Assembly: GCF_047974105.1 (NCBI RefSeq)
Contig: NZ_JBHYRS010000001.1
Location: forward strand, 629,072-693,071
Direction of reading: 5' to 3'
Length of the DNA: 64,000 bases
Source: Mitsuokella sp047974105
Lineage (GTDB): Bacteria > Bacillota > Negativicutes > Selenomonadales > Selenomonadaceae
The translations under genes were made by a program, and so were the position numbers. The notes under the pieces were generated by a model. That model saw only the letters and a list, made by a program, of their open reading frames with translations, ran no database searches and was not told the origin of the DNA. Of the stretch, positions 1 through 8,113 are shown piece after piece. The first letter of the stretch is position 1, and every line of letters begins with the position of its first letter.

Positions 1-635
1 ATGCCCGTCTTGCTGCGGAACAGGCTGCTTAAATAACTGCGGTTTAGGTTCATCGTTGCGGCGATATCAGCCGTATTCATATGCTCATGCAGATGATGAC
101 GCACATATTCCATGACGTGGACAACATACGAATTGCCGCTTACAGGCAGCTGATGGGCCTGCCCTTCCTCACTCAATATGGCAATAAAGCGGTAAAGGCT
201 GCTCAAACGGTAATAATGATCCGACGAGGTCTGCTGGCGGTGATTCAGCATTTCGTGAACACAGTCCACGAGCAGCTCCGGCCGGCTGCATTCAAAAATC
301 GGATTCTTCTGCGAAAGCCCGAGTTCGCTGAGAAGATACTCCATCTCCTCTCCGGCTGCGCCGACCCAGATATAGCTCCAGGGCTCCTCTTCATCACTGC
401 AGTAAGTTGTCTCATAGTCCGGTGCAATCAAAAAGCCCTGCCCTGCATGCAGCTCGTACGTCATGCCATTGACCTGAAATGTTCCCCTGCCTTTGAGGAT
501 GTAATGCAAAAGATAATACGACCGCACGCCGGGTCCATAAGTTTGTCCAGGCTCCGTTTCCAATTCGCCAATAGTCGTCAGATAAAGCCGGCTGGCCTCT
601 TCATCCGGCACATCCATAAATTTGACTTTTTCCAT
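1..635 (-). CDS. AraC family transcriptional regulator, 3' part missing
   Basis: Reading the minus strand from 635 gives an open frame that runs off the left edge of the window. It begins MEKVKFMDVPDEEASRLY, continues with an AraC-type cupin sensor region (the GRGTFQVNGM and HAGQGFLIAPD segments are typical of the arabinose-binding fold), and reaches the first helix-turn-helix of the DNA-binding domain (DIAATMNLNRSYLSSLF) just before the edge. AraC proteins of this layout sense a small molecule, often a sugar, and activate a nearby operon, which here would lie outside the window. The start is uncertain: ATG at 635 has a GAG-containing purine stretch upstream, whereas ATG at 656 has no visible ribosome binding site. 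The ligand cannot be inferred. Confidence 0.8.
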   Translation of the reverse strand, partial: MEKVKFMDVPDEEASRLYLTTIGELETEPGQTYGPGVRSYYLLHYILKGRGTFQVNGMTYELHAGQGFLIAPDYETTYCSDEEEPWSYIWVGAAGEEMEYLLSELGLSQKNPIFECSRPELLVDCVHEMLNHRQQTSSDHYYRLSSLYRFIAILSEEGQAHQLPVSGNSYVVHVMEYVRHHLHEHMNTADIAATMNLNRSYLSSLFRSKTG

Positions 636-750
636 ACACTTCATCTCTAAAAACATAATTCATAACGATTCTATATATAGATTTAATTCTACCATAACAG
701 AAAACCTCCTGCAAAACGCCATAGTATATATACACCGCAACAGAACATAA

Positions 751-803
751 ATATGCAAAGAAAACCCTCAACAGGAACTACCTTTGTTGAGAGCTTTGCA
801 TAT
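751..803. repeat. nested inverted repeat between araC-type gene and nrfA
   Basis: A perfect 10-bp outer arm (751-760, ATATGCAAAG) pairs with 794-803, and a 7-bp inner arm (767-773, CTCAACA) pairs with 785-791. The structure lies in the leader or upstream region of the AraC-type gene and downstream of the nrfHA terminator. It has no strong T-run, so it may be a processing or regulatory hairpin rather than a terminator. Confidence 0.5.
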
Positions 804-812
804 CTATGAACT

Positions 813-846
813 AAAAAGTCAGCTCACATAAATGAGCTGACTTTTT
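813..846. terminator. terminator after nrfA
   Basis: A perfect 14-bp stem (813-826 with 833-846) has a 6-nt loop. The arms begin and end in A5/T5, so it can work as an intrinsic terminator in either direction. It lies 40 bases past the nrfA stop codon. Confidence 0.85.
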
Positions 847-885
847 ATGGTATCTATGGGTTGACTTAATTGGGAAAACCAGATT

Positions 886-2178
886 TTAGAGACTGCCTTT
901 CATGACGGCGTTCGTCTTCTCGATGCACTGATGTGCTTTGTCAATCGAGAGTCCGAGCGTGCGCATGATCTTATCTGGGTTATGGAAGCCCATGCTGTTC
1001 TCGGCAGCGACCCAATCCCAGTACCACTGGGCTTCGCGGACGAGCTGGCGGGATTCTGTGAGCTGTTCATCCGTAGCGCCGGCATCCATAGCAGCCTTGA
1101 TGGTCTTATGGGCCTGAGCGACGGTCTGTCCGGCAATGCGCTGGAGCTTGAACGTGTTGTCGCCAATCGTCTGAACGCGGGCCTTGAGGGTCTCAGCGCT
1201 CTCGTCATGGCATTTGAGGCAGGACTCTTCCGGAGTCTTGAGCGGGTTCGTCATCCAGTGCGACGTGTATTTCTGGCCGTTCTCTCTCATGTACGGCATA
1301 TGGCAGTCAACGCAGGTGACACCGGCATCGGCATGGACACTCGTTGCCCACGCCTCAAAGTCCGGATGCTGTGCTTTGAGCATCGGTGCCTTGGAGTCGG
1401 CATGAATCCAGTCCTGCGTGAAGCCGCCGGCCTGACCGGACTGATAGAACTGATACTCGGATTCGGCATCGAGGCCATTGTCGAACGGATGGTTGACGCG
1501 GCCGTCTTCCTTCGTGAAGTAGTACTCATTGTGGCACTGTGCGCAGACATAAGCGCGCTTGTCATTGTGCGAAGCGTTGTTCACATCAATGCCGCGGCGG
1601 GCCATCGAGTCGATGAAGCCCTGCTGATAGACGCGCAGTTCCATGGTCTCAGGGTCATGGCAGGTCGAGCAGCCGAACCACTGGTCATCTTCAATCGGAG
1701 CCATGACTTCTTCGACAGGCTTCGAAGCGTAATCCCAGCCGCTCTGTTTGTAGTAGACATCATACATGTACGAGCTCTTGCAGGTGATGCAGTTGCCCTT
1801 CTGGCCCGGCAGGCGTTTCGTGTTCTTGAAATCCTCGCCGGCATACGTATGGCCGCGGTCATCATCGTACTGCAGGGCGAATTTGTAGCCCTTGAAGTTC
1901 TCAAGCATCTCCGGCTGCTCGGTCAGGTGAGAATTGCCTTCCTGTGCACCGCCGTATCCGGTCGGCGACGGCGAGGTATCATTGTTCTTCATGAACGAAT
2001 TGTACTCAAGCGGATAGGCATCCTTGTACGCTTCCTTGCCGAGCTGTTTTTCCTGGGGAATCTTAGCGAGCTTGACACTGTTGTCGTTCGGCGCCGCGAC
2101 GATGCGGACGACGACAAAGCCAAAGAATACAACGCAGACAGCTATGATTCCCGTCAATATCTTCTGTAGCTTACTCAA
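886..2178 (-). CDS. nrfA: ammonia-forming cytochrome c nitrite reductase, catalytic subunit NrfA
   Basis: This pentahaem enzyme reduces nitrite to ammonium in six electron steps on the outer face of the cytoplasmic membrane, using menaquinol electrons supplied through NrfH. The 430-residue protein has an N-terminal membrane anchor (about residues 7-28) and five haem motifs: CITCK at 130-134, the catalytic haem with lysine ligand that defines NrfA, then CSTCH at 170, CAQCH at 212, CVDCH at 289 and CLKCH at 320. The active-site Tyr in the stretch after CAQCH and the His of AQHPDFE are also present. The start is TTG with an AGGGGGGA ribosome binding site, and the gene overlaps the end of nrfH by 8 bases, so the two are translationally coupled. 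A strong terminator follows. In enteric bacteria the CxxCK haem needs the dedicated NrfEFG lyase, and no such genes are visible here. Confidence 0.97.
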   Translation of the reverse strand: MSKLQKILTGIIAVCVVFFGFVVVRIVAAPNDNSVKLAKIPQEKQLGKEAYKDAYPLEYNSFMKNNDTSPSPTGYGGAQEGNSHLTEQPEMLENFKGYKFALQYDDDRGHTYAGEDFKNTKRLPGQKGNCITCKSSYMYDVYYKQSGWDYASKPVEEVMAPIEDDQWFGCSTCHDPETMELRVYQQGFIDSMARRGIDVNNASHNDKRAYVCAQCHNEYYFTKEDGRVNHPFDNGLDAESEYQFYQSGQAGGFTQDWIHADSKAPMLKAQHPDFEAWATSVHADAGVTCVDCHMPYMRENGQKYTSHWMTNPLKTPEESCLKCHDESAETLKARVQTIGDNTFKLQRIAGQTVAQAHKTIKAAMDAGATDEQLTESRQLVREAQWYWDWVAAENSMGFHNPDKIMRTLGLSIDKAHQCIEKTNAVMKGSL

Positions 2179-2659
2179 CTTTTATCCCCCCTTCGAGATG
2201 ATTCGAACCATGTGCGATACTGCTGTGGCACTTGAGACAGTCACCGCCCGTGTCGAGATTTACCCCGACATCGGCATGGACATTGCCCATCGTCGTCGAA
2301 TGGCAGCGCAGGCAGTTGTCATTGACGGTCTGTCTGCCCTGAGCCGAAATCTTGATGTGGGCAGGATAGTCACGCAGCACTTCATGATACGTATCGATCA
2401 TGCCCGTGCGCCCCTTCTCAAACATGTAATGTACGGCGTTGTCGTGCGGCAGGTGGCAGTCCGTGCATTCCAGTGAACGGTGCGAAGACATCGCAAAGGT
2501 CGCCTGCTCGCTCTTCATCGCGTGGCATGCACCGCAGAAAGCCGGCGAGCCCGAAAATGCCATGGCAGCTGAGCCTATGCCGCAGACGGCGACGCCAATG
2601 ACGAAACCGCCGGCCAGGCAGGCCAAGGTATGTTTCTGAAATAATTCCTTGAACTCCAC
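2171..2659 (-). CDS. nrfH: cytochrome c nitrite reductase small subunit NrfH
   Basis: A 162-residue NapC/NirT-family tetrahaem quinol dehydrogenase that anchors NrfA and passes electrons from menaquinol to it. One N-terminal transmembrane helix (about residues 12-34) is followed by CGACHAM at 42-48, which is the CxxCHxM signature of NrfH in which Met ligates the first haem, then CTDCH at 65, CLRCH at 116 and CLKCH at 141. The start is GTG, preceded by AGGAGGGGG at a good distance. It is the first gene of the nrfHA unit and has its own promoter and a palindromic operator (2702-2743). The preceding ccmF terminator overlaps that operator. Confidence 0.97.
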   Translation of the reverse strand: MEFKELFQKHTLACLAGGFVIGVAVCGIGSAAMAFSGSPAFCGACHAMKSEQATFAMSSHRSLECTDCHLPHDNAVHYMFEKGRTGMIDTYHEVLRDYPAHIKISAQGRQTVNDNCLRCHSTTMGNVHADVGVNLDTGGDCLKCHSSIAHGSNHLEGGIKVE

Positions 2660-2701
2660 TCTGGTCCCCCTCCTCTCTCTTACTACGCCTTATTTGCTAT
2701 T

Positions 2702-2743
2702 ATTATATCATCATTAAAACAAAGAAGGCGTTGCCTCAGCAAC
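2702..2743 (-). promoter_or_regulatory. nrfHA promoter with -41.5 palindromic operator
   Basis: On the minus strand a perfect -10 box TATAAT occupies 2707-2702, which predicts a start near 2695. There is no recognisable -35 box. Instead a perfect palindrome GTTGC-CTCA-GCAAC lies at 2730-2743, with its centre at 2736.5, exactly -41.5. That is the position of class II Crp/Fnr activator sites. The same arrangement, with identical spacing, precedes the Crp/Fnr gene (8013-8054). Which protein binds is inferred. Confidence 0.7.
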
Positions 2744-2748
2744 GCCTT
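2725..2748 (-). terminator. terminator after ccmF, overlapping the nrfHA operator
   Basis: A 10-bp perfect stem (2725-2734 with 2739-2748) has a CTCA loop and is followed on the minus strand by a T-rich stretch (CTTTGTTTTAA). It ends the ccm transcript about 20 bases after ccmF. The inner 14 bases are the palindrome described as the nrfHA operator. Confidence 0.8.
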
Positions 2749-2768
2749 TGTAAATATTATTTATCGTT

Positions 2769-4904
2769 TCATAAATTTCTGTGAATATTGGCAGATGGTA
2801 TCGCCGCAAAGCAGCCAAGCGCTGCCGCTACAGCGCCAATCCAGAGCAGATAGATGAACGGCTTCGTGCTGACCGCTGCCGTCACGGCAGTCTGGGATTC
2901 TTCCTCAACAGACGGCAGGATCTCGAGACGTGCCTGCGAGTCGTTGCCCGATATGCCCGTCAGGCGGATGCGCTTTTTCCCGTCAAAAATCGGAATCGGC
3001 TCAGAAGTGCCGCCATCCGCCGTGGCCAGAATAGTCGGCTGGACATGCTCGACTTTTTCGCCATCCGTGACGGCAATCGACGCCGTCACCAAAAGTTTGC
3101 CATCGGGCTGATTCTCCATCGTGACATCGTCATAGCGATAAGCGAAGATATCGCCCATTTCCATGCGCCCTTTCTTGAGAATGAGCTCCATGCGCCCCGT
3201 ATTTTTAGGCGGCGTCGGCGCGATGTAAATATCGCCCGTGATGGTATGGGCAATGGCCGGCTCGCGCGCGGCGTCCTCGCCGTTTTTATGAAGTTTCGTC
3301 AGGGCCTGCACTTCGCTGCCATCGACGAGGTAGCGGTAATACTTGGCCGTGCCGTCATCCGCAAAGGACTGTCCTTCATACTGCACGGTGTAGCCGGCGA
3401 TGTTTACAGAATCACCAGGCTTGAATTCCTGCGAAAGCGACTGACTGGCGCCGCCCGAGAGCACCATGGCAAAAAGAGCCAGTCCGACGCCTGCATGCGC
3501 GATCAGAGCGCCGCCGCGCAGCATCCCTCTCTTCCAGCTGGCAAACGAGGCCCCGAACAGGAACGCCGCAAAGGCAGAGAGGAGCAGCAGGCCGATGCTG
3601 CGCACGCCGGCGAGAAACGCCGCAGCCAGGCCGAGTACCAGCAAAATGAGGGCCGGAATCGATTTGGCGCAGGTTTCCTGCCCTCCGTAGCGCCAAAGCC
3701 CCGCCACGCCCATAACAAGGCACATGACAATTGCGAGCGGCAGCGTCGTGCGCACGTAAAAATTCGTATCGACCGCTGCCGGACTGCCGACAAGCTGCGT
3801 TAAGAGCGGCATCGACATGCCGATAAAGATGATTGCGGCGATAAACGTCAAAATGAGGGCGCCTAAGAGCAGCAGAAATTCGCGGCTCTTATAACTCGTA
3901 TACATCTGTCCCTGCGGCAGGCTGCCGACTTTCAGGACGAGCAGCAAGAGACCGCCAATGAGCACGATGGCATTGACCACGGCTAAGGTCATGCCGATGC
4001 TCGCACCGCTGAAGGAATGCACGGAAAAATCTCCAAGGATGCCGCTGCGCGTCAAAAATGTACCGTAGATGACCAGCGAGAACGTGAAAATCACAGAGAG
4101 ATGCAGGACGGAAAGCGCTGCCGGACGCTTCTTTGCGACATGCAGCACATGGACAAAGACACCGGCGAGCAGCCACGGCACAAGCGAAGAATTCTCAACA
4201 GGGTCCCAGCCCCAATAGCCGCCCCAGCCGAGCACCTTATACGCCCAGTAGCCGCCGACAAAGACACCGGCACCGAGAAAGCCCCAGGCAAGAAGCGCCC
4301 ATCTGCGGGCCGACTCGAGCCAGACATGCAGGCCGGACTTTTCTAAAAGCGATCCCATGCAGTAAGCAAAAGGCACAGCCAAAAGCGCATAGCCGATAAA
4401 GATGATCGGCGGATGTACGGCCATCCACGGGTCCTGCAGCAGAGGATTGAGTCCCACGCCATCCTGCGCCAGTGTTGCCGCGTGTACAAAGGGGCTCTTG
4501 GCCAAAACGAGGATGGCCAAAAGAGACTCCAAAATGGCATAAACCATGAGTCCTGCTTTCTGCATCCGGCCCCGGAAACAGAGATAAAGGGAAGCCATGG
4601 CATGAATCAGCAGCCACAAGAGCAGGGAACCCTGCTGCCCGGCCCAGAACGCCGAAATCTTATACATCAGCGGCAGTTCCTTGGAAGAGTAGCTCGCGAC
4701 ATAGGAAAACTCAAAGTGATCGCCGAGAATCAGCACCCAGAGAAAGATGGAGGCAATGGCCGCAGCCAGAAAAGACAGGGAAAAACAGATGCGGCCATAA
4801 CGTACCGCTGTCTTATCTTCCGTGTCCTTCATGGCATAGCCATAGGCCAGCGCCGCCAATAGGGAAAAGAATAACGATGTTGCCAGTGAAATTGTTCCAA
4901 TCAT
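2769..4904 (-). CDS. ccmF: cytochrome c haem lyase CcmF
   Basis: CcmF takes haem from holo-CcmE and attaches it to the CxxCH cysteines of apocytochromes outside the cytoplasmic membrane. This 711-residue polytopic protein shows the conserved HPP segment near 164 and the tryptophan-rich haem-handling motif GWGGYWGWDPVENSSLVPW around 226-244, followed by many transmembrane helices, a large external loop (about 490-670) and a last helix. The length is normal to slightly long for CcmF. ATG at 4904 has GAGG upstream and lies 32 bases after ccmE. It is the only lyase-type gene in the cluster, so it presumably serves both ordinary haem sites and the CxxCK site of NrfA. An NrfE assignment is possible, but the context (ccmABCE) favours CcmF. 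Confidence 0.93.
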   Translation of the reverse strand: MIGTISLATSLFFSLLAALAYGYAMKDTEDKTAVRYGRICFSLSFLAAAIASIFLWVLILGDHFEFSYVASYSSKELPLMYKISAFWAGQQGSLLLWLLIHAMASLYLCFRGRMQKAGLMVYAILESLLAILVLAKSPFVHAATLAQDGVGLNPLLQDPWMAVHPPIIFIGYALLAVPFAYCMGSLLEKSGLHVWLESARRWALLAWGFLGAGVFVGGYWAYKVLGWGGYWGWDPVENSSLVPWLLAGVFVHVLHVAKKRPAALSVLHLSVIFTFSLVIYGTFLTRSGILGDFSVHSFSGASIGMTLAVVNAIVLIGGLLLLVLKVGSLPQGQMYTSYKSREFLLLLGALILTFIAAIIFIGMSMPLLTQLVGSPAAVDTNFYVRTTLPLAIVMCLVMGVAGLWRYGGQETCAKSIPALILLVLGLAAAFLAGVRSIGLLLLSAFAAFLFGASFASWKRGMLRGGALIAHAGVGLALFAMVLSGGASQSLSQEFKPGDSVNIAGYTVQYEGQSFADDGTAKYYRYLVDGSEVQALTKLHKNGEDAAREPAIAHTITGDIYIAPTPPKNTGRMELILKKGRMEMGDIFAYRYDDVTMENQPDGKLLVTASIAVTDGEKVEHVQPTILATADGGTSEPIPIFDGKKRIRLTGISGNDSQARLEILPSVEEESQTAVTAAVSTKPFIYLLWIGAVAAALGCFAAIPSANIHRNL

Positions 4905-4936
4905 AGTCTTGACCTCATATACATCCCATATTGTTC

Positions 4937-5305
4937 CTATTTCTGCTGTTCATACTTCGATGGACATTTGATGAGCAGTTTATCCGACGTGAAAATACCG
5001 TCCTGCATTTTGCCGATGGCCACAATGTGATAAGCTTCGTCAAACTGGTCCGGCTTCGTGCCGTGATAACGAACAGGCAAAGTCTCCCCCGTCTCCTCAT
5101 CCTGCAGGGTAAAGACAAAATCATTGCCCTCCATATGCGGTGCCGGGGCATTTTTGTCGAGCAGCCCCTTGACCTGCACATTCGATGAAGTCGCGGCCTT
5201 AGCTTCTTTAATGCCGACGTACGGCGTGACCGAATCGGCAAAGCTCCAGCCGGCGTAGCCGACAAAGGCCAGCAGCAGTACGATGAGAAAAATTTTACGT
5301 TTCAT
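4937..5305 (-). CDS. ccmE: haem chaperone CcmE, cysteine (CxxxY) type
   Basis: CcmE carries haem covalently from CcmC to CcmF. The 122-residue protein has an N-terminal membrane anchor (residues 5-23) and an OB-fold domain with the conserved KGLLDKN and FVFTLQDEETGE segments. At the end it reads IKCPSKYEQQK: the haem-binding motif is CPSKY, with Cys replacing the His of the usual HxxxY. Cys-type CcmE proteins are known from archaea, sulfate reducers and some other anaerobes, usually together with a reduced gene set lacking CcmH. The gene overlaps the end of ccmC by 11 bases and has an AGAGGTG ribosome binding site. Confidence 0.93.
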   Translation of the reverse strand: MKRKIFLIVLLLAFVGYAGWSFADSVTPYVGIKEAKAATSSNVQVKGLLDKNAPAPHMEGNDFVFTLQDEETGETLPVRYHGTKPDQFDEAYHIVAIGKMQDGIFTSDKLLIKCPSKYEQQK

Positions 5306-5948
5306 GATGCACCTCTTTGGCTTTCACGCATTGACGCAGCGCAGCGATGTAGATAAGCGTCATATCGAGAAGGGAAACCACCAGGACTTTGAACATGATG
5401 GGATCCATATCAAGAGAACCGCTGCCATTGATGACAGGCGATGGATGCAGGGAAAAATAAAATCTGGGAATGATGAATACGAGAAAAGGCACGGTCAAAA
5501 AGGAAAACAGAGCATAAATTGCCGAAACGCGCGCCCGCCTTTTTTCTTCGGGAACAGCTGCGCGCAGCGTCAGATACGCTGCGTAGATGAGCAGCAGCAC
5601 GAAAATCGTCGTCTGCCTCGGATCCCAGTTCCAATATGCCCCCCAAGTCAGTTTCGAGAAAAAGGCGCCGCTGACCGTTGCCAGTATGACAAAGATGAGT
5701 CCGAGTTTTGCCGATGCCGCACTGACGAGATCGCGGTGCGGGCTTGGCTGCCTCAAATACCCGATTGCGTAGACCGCACTGACGAAAAAGGCCAGCACCG
5801 AAATCCAGGCCACCGGAATGTGGAAAAAGGCGATGCGTACGAGTTTGCCAAGCCCCATGGCCGGCGGTACGACGAAAAATACGGCATAGACTGTTCCCGC
5901 TGTCAGCAGCAAAATAAACAGCCAGAGCCCCTTCTCATATCCCTTCAT
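5295..5948 (-). CDS. ccmC: haem exporter/handling protein CcmC
   Basis: CcmC loads haem onto CcmE at the outer face of the membrane and works with the CcmAB ATPase. The 217-residue protein has six predicted helices and the family's tryptophan-rich motif WGAYWNWDPRQT near residues 108-119, with the conserved periplasmic His residues in AFFHIPVAW and SLHPSPVIN. It follows ccmB by 63 bases and overlaps ccmE. Confidence 0.95.
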   Translation of the reverse strand: MKGYEKGLWLFILLLTAGTVYAVFFVVPPAMGLGKLVRIAFFHIPVAWISVLAFFVSAVYAIGYLRQPSPHRDLVSAASAKLGLIFVILATVSGAFFSKLTWGAYWNWDPRQTTIFVLLLIYAAYLTLRAAVPEEKRRARVSAIYALFSFLTVPFLVFIIPRFYFSLHPSPVINGSGSLDMDPIMFKVLVVSLLDMTLIYIAALRQCVKAKEVHHET

Positions 5949-6011
5949 CCTCTCAACTCCCTTCCTATATATACCCTATTCATTCCATCTCGATGGATTC
6001 AGTCTTTGGAT

Positions 6012-6683
6012 TCAGTCTTCATACCAGAGGAAATCAAACAGCAGCGATGCAGCCACCGTCAAGATGGCATCGTACAGAAGCATGCCCCAAAGATATGAAA
6101 GACTTGTCAAACTCCCTGAAAAACATCCTGACGTCAGCACGATGGCCGGCAGAAGAACCGGCAGCATAATGGGCAGCATCAGGATGGATAAAAGGCCATT
6201 CTGCACCTTAGCTCCGGTCATCAGGGCCGAGAGCAGCGTACCGGCTATGGCCATACCGTAAGTACCGGCCAGCAGTGTCAGGATGAGAAGAAACGGCGAA
6301 TAGACATCGCAGTCCATGAGGATGAGGTAAGCAGGCAGAATGAGCAGTCCCAAAACGAACAGCAAAAGTGCCATGAATATGCCCTTGCCAAAGAGCACGG
6401 CCTGTGAACTGCCGTAAATCTGCAGGGCCAAAAGCGTCCCCGACTGCTCTTCATCGGCAAAGCCGCGGCCGGCACCGGCGAGCAGCGAAAAGAACAGGAT
6501 GACCCAGAGCAGCGCAGCCAGAAGACGCGGCGAAAGCCTGTCGCCCTGCAGAAGCAGACTGACACAGGCCAGCGTCGTCAAAGCAAACATCATGACGACA
6601 AGCCATGATGACCTCGAACGCAGGCAGAGACGGAATTCCTTCCGAAAAACCGTTTTAATTTCCTGATAAAGCGATGCATGCAT
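6012..6683 (-). CDS. ccmB: haem ABC exporter permease CcmB
   Basis: This is the membrane subunit of the CcmAB ABC transporter, whose ATP hydrolysis releases holo-CcmE from CcmC. The 223-residue protein starts MHASLYQEIKTVFRKEF and has six helices with the conserved GADEEQSGTL-like segment (here GRGFADEEQSGTLLALQIY). The same frame is open further upstream, but that part lies within ccmA, so ATG at 6683 (a 29-base overlap with ccmA) is the natural start. Translational coupling to ccmA is likely. Confidence 0.93.
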   Translation of the reverse strand: MHASLYQEIKTVFRKEFRLCLRSRSSWLVVMMFALTTLACVSLLLQGDRLSPRLLAALLWVILFFSLLAGAGRGFADEEQSGTLLALQIYGSSQAVLFGKGIFMALLLFVLGLLILPAYLILMDCDVYSPFLLILTLLAGTYGMAIAGTLLSALMTGAKVQNGLLSILMLPIMLPVLLPAIVLTSGCFSGSLTSLSYLWGMLLYDAILTVAASLLFDFLWYED

Positions 6684-7287
6684 CGGCCTGTGCCTCCTCT
6701 TCCGGATCATTTGTTGCCCAGAGCACCAGTTTGCCTGCGTCAGCCGCCAGGCGCGCTTCCCTGCGCACCATTGTCCTTCCCTCAGCGTCGAGATTGGCCC
6801 CCGGTTCATCGAGCAGCCAGATATCGGCCCCTGAGCCAAGCAGGATAGCCAGATGAAGCCTTTTTTTCATGCCGGTGGAGAAATGCTCCGCGTATTTTCC
6901 CGCAATGACGGTCCCAGACAGACCCACTCTTGCCAGCAGGCTGCGGTATTCCTCATCCGACAGCGGCTTTTTGCGCCGAAGCCCCAGAAAAAAGTCAAGA
7001 TTTTCTCGGGCCGTGAGCTTGGGATAAACGTGAAAATCCGGCGTGACCAGGGCAAGGCGGCGGCGGTAGACCTCTTTGCAAAGTTCCTGTTCCCCATCCT
7101 TGGCAATGACTTTGCCGGCATCGGGCAAAAGAAGTTTGGCCGCCATTTTGAGAAGCGTCGATTTGCCGCTGCCATTTGTGCCTGTGACAGCGGTAATACA
7201 GCCGCCCTGCACCTCAGCATCCAATTGCGCGATGACTTTTTTGCCGGCAAACTGCTTTGTCACATGTGAGAAGACCAGTTTCAGCAT
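6655..7287 (-). CDS. ccmA: haem ABC exporter ATP-binding subunit CcmA
   Basis: A 210-residue ABC ATPase with Walker A GTNGSGKST, a Q-loop-like LVTPDFHVYPKLTARENL, the signature FSTGMKKRLHLA and Walker B IWLLDEPGANLD. It powers the CcmABC complex in cytochrome c maturation. The ATG at 7287 has a strong GAGGTGAG ribosome binding site and starts 4 bases after the Crp/Fnr gene stop, so the regulator and the ccm genes form one operon. The signature is FSTGMKKR rather than LSGGQ, which is common in CcmA and related short exporters. Confidence 0.93.
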   Translation of the reverse strand: MLKLVFSHVTKQFAGKKVIAQLDAEVQGGCITAVTGTNGSGKSTLLKMAAKLLLPDAGKVIAKDGEQELCKEVYRRRLALVTPDFHVYPKLTARENLDFFLGLRRKKPLSDEEYRSLLARVGLSGTVIAGKYAEHFSTGMKKRLHLAILLGSGADIWLLDEPGANLDAEGRTMVRREARLAADAGKLVLWATNDPEEEAQADACIALSGN

Positions 7288-7291
7288 AAGC

Positions 7292-7972
7292 TCACCTCGC
7301 TTCCCGAAGTTTTTCTTCATCAAGCCGCATCCAGTCGGGACCGCAGCTCAAAAGGCCCTCATCTTTCATCAGGCCGATTTCGCGCGTCAGGGCGCTGCGG
7401 TTGCACTCGAGTTCCTTGGCAAGCTGCACGCGGCCCGGCACTTTTACGCAGTCCGACTGCTGGCAGCCGCGTTTCTGCAGCAGATAAAGAATCAAGCGCT
7501 CCCGCAGGGTTTTCTGCGAGAGCAGTTCGAGCTTCTGCATCATCAGGACATTTTTGCGACAGAAGGCAATGAGCAGGTTGCGCATGACAATGCCATGAAT
7601 GCGGCCGAGCTTTGGTCCTGCGACAATCAGATTCATATAGGGGACCCAGAGCACGAGGACATCCGTGACCGTATCGACGGCTGTCGGATTGCTGTATCCG
7701 GGCAGGATGGCCGTCGTGCTGCCAAAAATGGCGCCGCGCTCCAAACGGTGTCCGACGCTCTCATTGCCCAAACGGTCTTCCGCGATGACCAGCGCCGTGC
7801 CTTCTGCAATGATGCCGATTTTATCATTTTTTTCATACGTCTTGAGGATCCGTGTCTCCCTGCCATAACGCTTGACTTTAGCGTCTGTGGCCTGGATGAA
7901 CTGGTCGACCTCTTCCGCCTTGAGCCCGTCAAAAAGCGGCAATTCCTGTAAATCCAGATCGTAGATTCCCAT
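7292..7972 (-). CDS. Crp/Fnr family regulator of the nitrite/cytochrome c block
   Basis: A 226-residue Crp/Fnr protein with an N-terminal cyclic-nucleotide-binding-like barrel (about 15-130), a dimerisation helix and a C-terminal winged helix-turn-helix (VQLAKELECNRSALTREIGLMKDEG). It lacks the N-terminal cysteine cluster of Fnr, so an Fe-S sensor of that type is unlikely. HcpR-type haem/NO sensing would fit the neighbours, but that is inference. In the recognition helix the two arginines used by Crp are kept, while the Glu position is Ser, which suggests a non-TGTGA target. The GGAGGAAG ribosome binding site supports ATG at 7972. It heads the ccm operon, and its own promoter carries the same palindrome as nrfHA, so autoregulation is likely. 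Confidence 0.88.
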   Translation of the reverse strand: MGIYDLDLQELPLFDGLKAEEVDQFIQATDAKVKRYGRETRILKTYEKNDKIGIIAEGTALVIAEDRLGNESVGHRLERGAIFGSTTAILPGYSNPTAVDTVTDVLVLWVPYMNLIVAGPKLGRIHGIVMRNLLIAFCRKNVLMMQKLELLSQKTLRERLILYLLQKRGCQQSDCVKVPGRVQLAKELECNRSALTREIGLMKDEGLLSCGPDWMRLDEEKLREAR

Positions 7973-8012
7973 AATCTTCCTCCGAATTGTAGAAATCATT
8001 TCATTTATCTGT

Positions 8013-8054
8013 ATTATAGCAATAAAGGAGCTGCTATGACGTTGCAGAAGCAAC
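8013..8054 (-). promoter_or_regulatory. promoter of the Crp/Fnr-ccm operon with -41.5 palindrome
   Basis: The minus strand has TATAAT at 8018-8013 (predicted start near 8006), no -35 box, and the palindrome GTTGC-AGAA-GCAAC at 8041-8054 centred at 8047.5, which is -41.5. Arms, spacer length and distance to the -10 box are identical to those at nrfHA. Confidence 0.7.
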
Positions 8055-8113
8055 ATTATGATGTATTTTATCATTCATGAAAATTATCCCCGGTTCTGTG
8101 AAACAGGCAACAG

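Noticed and set aside
931..2169. Long open frame (412 codons) on the plus strand opposite nrfA
   Set aside because: It is an antisense shadow of a GC-rich coding region with no recognisable domain. nrfA on the other strand is certain.
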